Part shown: positions 33,232-38,660 of the stretch, in pieces
How the letters are laid out: the number at the start of each line of letters is the position of its first letter
Numbering within the stretch: the stretch's first letter is position 1
Assembly: GCA_903929045.1 (NCBI GenBank)
Contig: CAIYTE010000135.1
Coordinates: 1-38,660, forward strand
Direction: 5' to 3'
Length of the DNA stretch: 38,660 nucleotides
Origin: an uncultured Hyphomicrobiales bacterium
GTDB taxonomy: Bacteria > Pseudomonadota > Alphaproteobacteria > Rhizobiales > Xanthobacteraceae
Position numbers and translations under genes: made by a program
The notes under the pieces: model-generated
Databases searched by the model: none
What the model saw: only the letters and a program-made list of their open reading frames with translations
Told to the model about the DNA's origin: nothing

Positions 33232-34559
33232 CCAATGACCATTTCTTGCTGAACCGCCGCGCCCTCATTGCAGGCGCGGGTGCCGGTGCACTCGCCGCAC
33301 TGACGCCGCGCCAGGCGGGCGCCGCCCTGAAGCTCGACATCACCCAGGGTAATCCGCAGCCGATGCCGATCGCGCTGCCGGATTTTCTGCCCGGCTCGCC
33401 AGCCGAAGGCGACATCGCGCGCAACATCAGCGGTGTCATCAGCAACAATCTTCAGCGCAGCGGTTTGTTTGCGCCGATCAATCCCGCCGCCTTCACCGAG
33501 AAGATCACCAACTCGGACGCGGTGCCGCGCTTTGCCGACTGGCAGGTCATCAAAGCGCAGGCGCTGGTCACCGGCCGCATCACCAAGCAGGGCGACGGCC
33601 GTCTCAAGGCGGAATTCCGGCTGTGGGACGTGTTCGCCGGCCAGCAACTCGACGGCAAACAATATTTCACCACGGCGGATAACTGGCGCCGCATCGCGCA
33701 CATCATCTCGGACGCGATCTATCAGGTGCTGACCGGCGAGAAGGGCTATTTCGACAGCCGCATCGTCTTCATCGACGAAAGCGGGCCGAAGGAACGCCGC
33801 GTCAAGCGTCTCGCCATTATGGATCAGGACGGCGCCGGCGTGCGCTATCTGACGCGTGGCGACGATCTGGTGCTGACGCCGCGCTTCAATCCGTCGACGC
33901 AGGAAATCACTTACATGTCGTACGGCGGCGGTGAGCCGCGCGTCTATCTGCTCAACATCGAGACCGGCCAGCGCGAGATCGTCGGTAACTTCCCCGGCAT
34001 GACGTTTGCGCCGCGCTTCTCGCCGGACGGCCAGCGCGTCATTTTGAGTTTGCAGCAGGGCAACAACGCCAACCTCTTCGTCATGGATCTACGCTCCAAA
34101 CAGACGACGCGGCTGACCGACACGCCGGCCATCGACACGGCGCCGTGTTATTCGCCTGACGGCCGCAGCATCTGCTTCGAAAGCGATCGCGGCGGCACCC
34201 AGCAGATCTATGTGATGGCGGCGAACGGCGGCCCGGCGCAGCGCATTTCGTTCGGCGAAGGCCGGCACTCGACGCCGGTGTGGTCGCCGCGCGGCGACTT
34301 TATCGCTTTCACCGCGCAGACCGGCGGCGGCTTCGGCATCGGCATCCTGCGTCCGGACGGCGGGGGCGAACGTCTGCTGGTCAGCGGCTACCACAATGAA
34401 GGTCCGACCTTCGCGCCCAACGGCCGCGTACTGATGTTCTTCCGCGATCCGGGGCAGGGCCCGTCGCTCTACACGATCGACATCACGGGCCGGAACGAAC
34501 TCAAGGTTCCGACGCCGTCGCTGGCGTCCGATCCGGCGTGGTCGCCGCTGCTGTCTTGA
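33228..34559 (+). CDS. tolB: TolB, periplasmic beta-propeller of Tol-Pal
   Basis: 443 residues from ATG 33228, in ATGA overlap with tolA. The N-terminus has [18 protein letters not shown], twin Arg before a hydrophobic stretch, which looks like a Tat rather than plain Sec signal. Domain 1 (to about 175) binds the end of TolA ([20 protein letters not shown]). Then a six-bladed propeller follows with repeated SPDG(Q/R) units: [41 protein letters not shown]. It links TolA and Pal. The 240-base gap to pal holds several dyads. Confidence 0.95.
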   Translation: MTNDHFLLNRRALIAGAGAGALAALTPRQAGAALKLDITQGNPQPMPIALPDFLPGSPAEGDIARNISGVISNNLQRSGLFAPINPAAFTEKITNSDAVPRFADWQVIKAQALVTGRITKQGDGRLKAEFRLWDVFAGQQLDGKQYFTTADNWRRIAHIISDAIYQVLTGEKGYFDSRIVFIDESGPKERRVKRLAIMDQDGAGVRYLTRGDDLVLTPRFNPSTQEITYMSYGGGEPRVYLLNIETGQREIVGNFPGMTFAPRFSPDGQRVILSLQQGNNANLFVMDLRSKQTTRLTDTPAIDTAPCYSPDGRSICFESDRGGTQQIYVMAANGGPAQRISFGEGRHSTPVWSPRGDFIAFTAQTGGGFGIGILRPDGGGERLLVSGYHNEGPTFAPNGRVLMFFRDPGQGPSLYTIDITGRNELKVPTPSLASDPAWSPLLS

Positions 34560-34620
34560 TCAGCGATGCGGCGTCGGTGAAACAAATGGCAGTCTCACAG
34601 GCGCCATAATTCACCTGCTC

Positions 34621-34641
34621 TTAACCATGACAAATGGTTTA
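34621..34641. promoter_or_regulatory. CtrA-like inverted octamers upstream of pal
   Basis: TTAACCAT-GACAA-ATGGTTTA: a TTAACCAT octamer facing a near copy on the other strand. The identical octamer lies before tolQ and before the gene at 11973. Confidence 0.4.
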
Positions 34642-34675
34642 GACGGTCCGAACAAGTTTACCGGCCTCCAGCAGG

Positions 34676-34711
34676 TTCCATCAAGGTTGATGGAAGGTTC
34701 GCTTAACGAAC
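34676..34711 (+). promoter_or_regulatory. Two adjacent dyads upstream of pal
   Basis: TTCCATCA-AGGT-TGATGGAA (34676-34695) and GTTCG-CTTAA-CGAAC (34697-34711), 1 base apart. No U-tract follows, so these are not clear terminators. They may be operators or part of a pal leader RNA. Confidence 0.45.
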
Positions 34712-34801
34712 TTGCTGTTATCACTGCGGGGAACGCGGCGATCAGTCGATCGTCCGCAAGTCAATTACGTCCGGTCAGTGCGTGACAATGGAGTAACCGG
34801 A

Positions 34802-35296
34802 ATGATGAATGTGAAGCAGATCCGTCTCGCGGCAATCTTGGTAGCCGCTCTCGCAATGGGTGCTTGCGCCAAGAACGCCGACGAAGCCGGCGCCGGCGCG
34901 AACGCGAATGCTGCCGGCATGGCGACGCCGGGCAGCCAGCAGGACTTCGTGGTCAATGTCGGCGACCGCGTGTTCTTCGAAACCGATCAGACCGATCTGA
35001 CGCCGCAGGCGCGCGCCACGCTCGACAAGCAGGCGCAGTGGCTGACGACCTACTCGCAGTACGGCCAGTTCACCGTCGAAGGCCACGCCGACGAACGCGG
35101 TACCCGCGAATACAACATCGCGCTCGGCGCCCGCCGCGCCCAGACCGTGCGTGACTACCTCGCGTCCCGCGGCATTCAGGTCAGCCGCATGCGTACGATC
35201 TCCTACGGCAAGGAACGTCCGGTCGCGGTGTGTAACGACATCTCGTGCTGGTCGCAGAACCGCCGCGCGGTCACGGTGCTCAACGCCTCGTCGTGA
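34802..35296 (+). CDS. pal: Pal, peptidoglycan-associated outer-membrane lipoprotein
   Basis: 164 residues from ATG 34802, nine bases after GGAG. The lipobox LAMGAC has the lipidated Cys22 after a short signal. An Ala/Gly/Asn-rich tether reaches about residue 42. The OmpA-like domain (VGDRVFFETDQTDLTP; FTVEGHADERGTREYNIALGARRAQTVRDYL) binds diaminopimelate in peptidoglycan. It anchors the outer membrane during constriction. It probably has its own promoter in the long gap upstream as well as tol read-through, and is followed by a hairpin. Confidence 0.96.
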   Translation: MMNVKQIRLAAILVAALAMGACAKNADEAGAGANANAAGMATPGSQQDFVVNVGDRVFFETDQTDLTPQARATLDKQAQWLTTYSQYGQFTVEGHADERGTREYNIALGARRAQTVRDYLASRGIQVSRMRTISYGKERPVAVCNDISCWSQNRRAVTVLNASS

Positions 35297-35335
35297 GCCG
35301 TTCCGCCTGAGCGGTCTCGATTGCAACACATACGT

Positions 35336-35367
35336 CATGCCCGGCCTTGCGCCGGGCATGCTCGTTT
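35336..35367 (+). terminator. Terminator-like hairpin after pal
   Basis: CATGCCCGGC (35336-35345) pairs perfectly with GCCGGGCATG (35351-35360) around CTTGC, then CTCGTTTTA. It is nearly identical to the hairpin after tkt. Confidence 0.7.
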
Positions 35368-35458
35368 TACGGGCTTTTGGCCCTCAGTCACAATTTCGAC
35401 GCAGCCGCCTTTATGGTAAGGCCTCTGAGCCGATTGACGGCTACGGGTTTCAGGTCAC

Positions 35459-36631
35459 ATGACGCGTTTGAAAAACACCCTCCGCCCCGCGGTACTGGCG
35501 GCGCTTGCCTGCGGAATGCTCGTCTCCGCCGCGAGCGCGCAGGACCGCTCGTCGCCGGGCTTCCTCGATAATTTGTTCAGTCGCGGTGAGTCGCAGCAGC
35601 AACAGCAGCCGCAAGGCGACTCCTCGGTCGAATATCGCCGCGGCAATCAGGGCGGCGGCCAGATGGCGCAAGCCGATCCGAGCGATCTCACCGTGCGCCT
35701 CGATCGCCTGGAGAATGCGCTGCGCCAGCTCACCGGCACCATCGAACAGCTGCAGTTCAAGAACCAGCAGCTGGAGCAGCAGGTGCGCGCGATGCAGGCG
35801 GGCGGCGGTGCCGCTGCAGCGCAGCCGCAGTATCAGCAGCAGCCGCAACCTGGCGCGCGGCCGAGTCAGTCGCCGAACATGCCGACCTATCAGCCGCCGG
35901 CCACCAATCCCGGCCGCCGTGGTGACGTGTTCGATCCGTCGCAGCAGCCGGGTGCGCCCGGCGCGCCGCGCACGCTCGGCAACCAGGCGTCGATCGCCGT
36001 GCCCGAACCGATGGACAACGGCCAGCCGGTCGGTGCGCCTGGGGGCCGCGATGCCGGTCAGCCGCTGGACCTGCAGAACATGTCGGGCAATCCGCAGATT
36101 CCGCCGGGCACGATGGCCAACGCCGGAGGGGATCCGTCGACTCTGCCGCCTGTCGTGCGACAGATGTCGCAGCAGCCACCGCGCGTCGTGAATCCTCCGA
36201 TCCAGCAGCAGCAACCGCAGCAGCAGGTCGCGACCTTGCCGCCGACCGCCTCGCCGCAAGACGAATACGACATGGCCTACGGCTATGTGCTTCACAAAGA
36301 CTACGCGCTGGCCGAGCAGTCCTTCCGCGACTTCACGCGCAAATATCCCAATGACCGCCTGTTGCCCGACGCGCAGTACTGGCTCGGCGAAACGCTCTTT
36401 CAGCGCCAGCGCTATCGCGATGCGGCGGAGTCCTTCCTCGCCGTGTCGACCAAATACGAGAAGTCGGGCAAGGCGCCGGACTCGCTGCTGCGCCTCGGCC
36501 AGTCGCTGGCCGCGCTCAATCAGAAAGAAGCGGCCTGCGCGACCTTGGCGGAAGTCGACCGCAAGTTTCCCAAGGCGTCGGCCAGCGTGAAGCGCGGCGT
36601 CACGGCGGAACTGAAAAAAGCCAAGTGCTGA
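35459..36631 (+). CDS. cpoB: CpoB (YbgF), Tol-Pal system TPR protein
   Basis: 390 residues. The signal peptide covers residues 1-27 (ending SAASAQ). A short Gln-rich stretch (SQQQQQPQG) precedes the coiled coil LTVRLDRLENALRQLTGTIE...LQFKNQQLEQQVRAMQ (about 75-120). A 150-residue Pro/Gln/Gly linker, longer than in E. coli, follows. The C-terminus has three TPRs (DEYDMAYGYVLHKDYALAEQ, PDAQYWLGETLFQRQRYRDA, PDSLLRLGQSLAALNQKEAA). In E. coli CpoB coordinates peptidoglycan synthesis with outer-membrane constriction. Ribosome site weak. Confidence 0.94.
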   Translation: MTRLKNTLRPAVLAALACGMLVSAASAQDRSSPGFLDNLFSRGESQQQQQPQGDSSVEYRRGNQGGGQMAQADPSDLTVRLDRLENALRQLTGTIEQLQFKNQQLEQQVRAMQAGGGAAAAQPQYQQQPQPGARPSQSPNMPTYQPPATNPGRRGDVFDPSQQPGAPGAPRTLGNQASIAVPEPMDNGQPVGAPGGRDAGQPLDLQNMSGNPQIPPGTMANAGGDPSTLPPVVRQMSQQPPRVVNPPIQQQQPQQQVATLPPTASPQDEYDMAYGYVLHKDYALAEQSFRDFTRKYPNDRLLPDAQYWLGETLFQRQRYRDAAESFLAVSTKYEKSGKAPDSLLRLGQSLAALNQKEAACATLAEVDRKFPKASASVKRGVTAELKKAKC

Positions 36632-36636
36632 TGTAT

Positions 36637-36670
36637 GATCCCGCGGGCGCCGTTGCGGCGCCGCCGGATC
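36637..36670 (+). promoter_or_regulatory. Hairpin before tilS covering its weak ribosome site
   Basis: GATCC..GGGCGCC-GTTGC-GGCGCC..GGATC. The 3' GGA (36666-36668) is the only ribosome-site-like sequence before ATG 36677. Confidence 0.35.
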
Positions 36671-36676
36671 CGATGA

Positions 36677-37774
36677 ATGCCTTCCGATAAAGACCTCAGC
36701 ATCTCTGCGGCCGAAGCGAAAACGTTGTTCGCCGGTCTTGAGCGCCATCCGGCATTGCTGCTCGCGGTCTCGGGCGGCCCTGACTCCATCGCCTTGATGA
36801 TGCTGGCGGCGCGTTGGACGCAATCGCTCAGGAAGAAGCCCGATCTTGTCGTCGCCACCGTAGATCACGGTCTGCGCGCGGAAGCCAAACGCGAAGCGGC
36901 GGATGTCGCCAAGCTTGCGCACAAGCTTGGTCTCACCCATCGCACGCTGAAATGGACCGGCAAGAAGCCCGCCACGGGTTTGCAGCAGGCCGCGCGTCTG
37001 GCGCGCTACCGCTTGCTCGCCGCCGCCGCGCGCAAGTCGAAGGCAGCGCATATTCTCACCGCGCACACGCTCGACGATCAGGCCGAGACGGTTCTCATCC
37101 GCATGTCGCGCGGCAGCGGCATCACCGGACTGGGCGCGATGGCGCGCAGCGCCGCGGTGCCCGGCGAGAATGACGTCACGCTCGTCCGTCCGCTGCTTGA
37201 GGTTGCGAAAGTTCGCCTGATCGCGACGCTGACCGCCGCGAAAATTCCCTTCGCGACCGATCCCTCCAACCACGATCCGCGCTTCACCCGCGCGCGGCTG
37301 CGCGGACTGATGCCGCACCTTGCGGAGGAGGGGCTCGACGCTCGCCGCCTGTCACAAATGGCGCAGCGCCTGAAGCGCGCCGACATTGCCATCGAGGCCG
37401 CCGTCGATCGCGCGCACGGCGAACTCAGCACCGGTCTCGGTACCGCCGGGGTGTATGACGCCGCCGGATTTGCCCGGCTGCCGGACGAAATCGCGCTGCG
37501 GCTTCTGGTCCGGGCCCTGAATCGGGCCGGCGACGAACGTCCGGTCGAACTCGGCAAGCTGGAAGCGCTCTTTGCCGCGCTCAAGGCTGCCCAAAGTACG
37601 GGCACACGGTCTTTTCGCCGCAGTCTTGCCGGTGCCCTGGTGACGCTGGCCGAGCGCAAAATCACGGTAGAACGCGCGCCGCCGCGCCGCGCCGCCTCAG
37701 GTCGTCGCAGACCCTTAACCAAGCGGCCACGGGGGGCGTCCAAGGCCCAAGCCAGCGCGGCAAAATCGCGCTAG
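36677..37774 (+). CDS. tilS: tRNA(Ile)-lysidine synthase
   Basis: 365 residues. The PP-loop SGGPDSIAL (Ser32-Gly33-Gly34-Pro35-Asp36-Ser37) binds ATP. VDHGLRAEAKREAADVAKLA, GLQQAARLARYRLLA, LTAHTLDDQAETVLIRMSRGSG, VRPLLEVAKVRLI and FATDPSNHDPRFTRARLRGLMP are the family motifs. It attaches lysine to C34 of tRNA-Ile(CAU), changing it to read AUA; essential. It precedes ftsH as in many bacteria. The C-terminus is basic and rich in Arg/Pro, perhaps a tRNA-binding tail. The annotated C-terminal domain of E. coli TilS is mostly missing. Confidence 0.95.
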   Translation: MPSDKDLSISAAEAKTLFAGLERHPALLLAVSGGPDSIALMMLAARWTQSLRKKPDLVVATVDHGLRAEAKREAADVAKLAHKLGLTHRTLKWTGKKPATGLQQAARLARYRLLAAAARKSKAAHILTAHTLDDQAETVLIRMSRGSGITGLGAMARSAAVPGENDVTLVRPLLEVAKVRLIATLTAAKIPFATDPSNHDPRFTRARLRGLMPHLAEEGLDARRLSQMAQRLKRADIAIEAAVDRAHGELSTGLGTAGVYDAAGFARLPDEIALRLLVRALNRAGDERPVELGKLEALFAALKAAQSTGTRSFRRSLAGALVTLAERKITVERAPPRRAASGRRRPLTKRPRGASKAQASAAKSR

Positions 37775-37891
37775 AATATGCAGATTCGAGGCCTTTCCAT
37801 GCAGGCCGCGCGTGCCTACATTGCGACAGGGTTACGGAACAAGAACAAAACACATGGCCGCGGTGTCGTGCGCGGCGGGTAAGGACGCCTG

Positions 37892-38660
37892 ATGAACGCC
37901 AATCTGCGCAATTTCGCCCTCTGGGTGATCATTGTCCTCCTGCTGCTCGCGCTCTTCACGCTCTTCCAGAACCCGGGACAGCGCTCCACCTCTCAGGACA
38001 TTTCGTTTTCGCAGTTGCTGAGCGAGGTCGATCAGGGCCGCGTCCGCGACGTCGTCATTCAGGGTCCGGAAATTCACGGCACCTTCGCCAACGGCACCAG
38101 CTTCAACACCTATGCGCCCAACGATCCGGGCCTCGTGCAGAAGCTCTACGCCAAGGGCGTGTCGATCACCGCGCGTCCGCTCACGGATAACGTGCCGTGG
38201 TTCGTGTCGCTGCTCGTGTCGTGGCTGCCCTTCATCGCTTTGATCGGCGTCTGGATCTTCCTGTCGCGGCAGATGCAAGGCGCCGGCGGCAAGGCGCTCG
38301 GCTTCGGCAAGTCGCGGGCCAAGCTGCTCGCGGAATCGCATGGCCGCATCACGTTCGATGACGTGGCCGGCGTCGACGAGGCCAAACAGGATCTGCATGA
38401 GATCGTCGAATTCCTGCGCGATCCCGGAAAATTCCAGCGGCTCGGCGGACGCATTCCGCGCGGCGTGCTGCTCGTCGGCCCTCCGGGCACCGGCAAGACC
38501 CTGATCGCGCGTGCGGTGGCCGGCGAAGCCAACGTGCCGTTCTTCACCATCTCGGGCTCCGACTTCGTCGAAATGTTCGTCGGTGTCGGCGCCTCGCGCG
38601 TGCGCGACATGTTCGAGCAGGCGAAGAAGAACGCGCCGTGCATCATCTTCATCGCCGAAA
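37892..38660 (+). CDS. ftsH: FtsH, membrane AAA+ zinc protease (partial, C-terminus beyond right edge)
   Basis: 256 residues are visible from ATG 37892, behind AAGGACG. TM1 is about 8-26 ([19 protein letters not shown]). A periplasmic domain (40-100), TM2 about 104-124 ([20 protein letters not shown]) and the AAA domain follow. [21 protein letters not shown] leads to Walker A GPPGTGKT (196-203), [20 protein letters not shown], and the edge cuts just after IIFIAE. At the usual Walker B the family has FIDEID, but the window ends in IAE, one residue off (Ala for Asp). It degrades unfolded and regulatory proteins. The 117-base gap from tilS holds no obvious sigma32-type promoter. Confidence 0.95.
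   Translation, partial: MNANLRNFALWVIIVLLLLALFTLFQNPGQRSTSQDISFSQLLSEVDQGRVRDVVIQGPEIHGTFANGTSFNTYAPNDPGLVQKLYAKGVSITARPLTDNVPWFVSLLVSWLPFIALIGVWIFLSRQMQGAGGKALGFGKSRAKLLAESHGRITFDDVAGVDEAKQDLHEIVEFLRDPGKFQRLGGRIPRGVLLVGPPGTGKTLIARAVAGEANVPFFTISGSDFVEMFVGVGASRVRDMFEQAKKNAPCIIFIAE

Noticed and set aside
34712-34801. Longer N-terminus of pal
   Set aside because: Would bury the lipoprotein signal; ATG 34802 has a ribosome site.
35450-37318. 622-codon minus-strand frame
   Set aside because: Antisense to cpoB and tilS.
37775-37891. Heat-shock (sigma32-type) promoter before ftsH
   Set aside because: No CTTG with a properly spaced CCATAT-like element.

Overview
The window looks like a chromosomal segment of a high-GC alphaproteobacterium, most likely a Rhizobiales member of the Bradyrhizobium/Rhodopseudomonas/Pseudolabrys type. 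This rests on the strong G+C bias, the backbone order yebC, ruvCAB, ybgC, tolQRAB-pal-cpoB, tilS, ftsH, a zauP-zapA pair next to an alphaproteobacterial 6S RNA and ygfA, a DUF2852 protein, and several families of palindromic intergenic repeats typical of these genomes. No mobile element, tRNA, rRNA or CRISPR array was seen.

Layout. 1-3.2 kb: a TPR/glycosyltransferase-like protein cut by the left edge, a YfcG-like glutathione transferase, and two tandem paralogous small exported proteins. 3.2-8.9 kb (minus strand): a central-carbon cluster transcribed tkt, gap, a 51-residue membrane protein, pgk, class I fba. 9.0-11.9 kb (plus): zauP, zapA, a hotdog thioesterase, 6S RNA, ygfA and a YmdB-type phosphodiesterase. 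11.9-15.8 kb: an unusual two-domain protein, yebC, and mgtE behind a structured leader whose hairpin covers the ribosome binding site. 15.8-19.2 kb (minus): an EamA transporter, then an LVIVD-repeat protein coupled to a flavin monooxygenase.

19.3-24.2 kb (plus): ruvC, ruvA, a cytidine-deaminase-like gene, ruvB, a small membrane protein, a Nudix hydrolase, an A/T-richer orphan gene and ybgC. 24.2-30.8 kb is accessory: ogt, a GFA-fold protein, DoxX/TetR, qorB/HxlR, a DUF2852 gene and pdxI/LysR. Several of these are divergent enzyme-regulator pairs. 31.0-38.7 kb (plus): tolQ, tolR, tolA, tolB, pal, cpoB, tilS and the 5' part of ftsH.

The genes are mostly housekeeping: Holliday-junction processing, Z-ring organisation, envelope constriction by Tol-Pal, glycolysis/gluconeogenesis/pentose phosphate, and redox or aldehyde defence. 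The most interesting signals are regulatory or are unfamiliar small genes. They include identical palindromes (TGTAAA-N5-TTTACA) at the TetR/DoxX intergenic region and over the DUF2852 promoter 2.5 kb away. Others are the mgtE leader, TTAACCAT (CtrA-like) sites before tolQ, pal and the two-domain gene, the 51-residue protein inside the gap-pgk operon, the paired two-cysteine exported proteins, and the orphan inserted between ruvB and ybgC. No clearly new multi-gene system is evident; these are candidates only.
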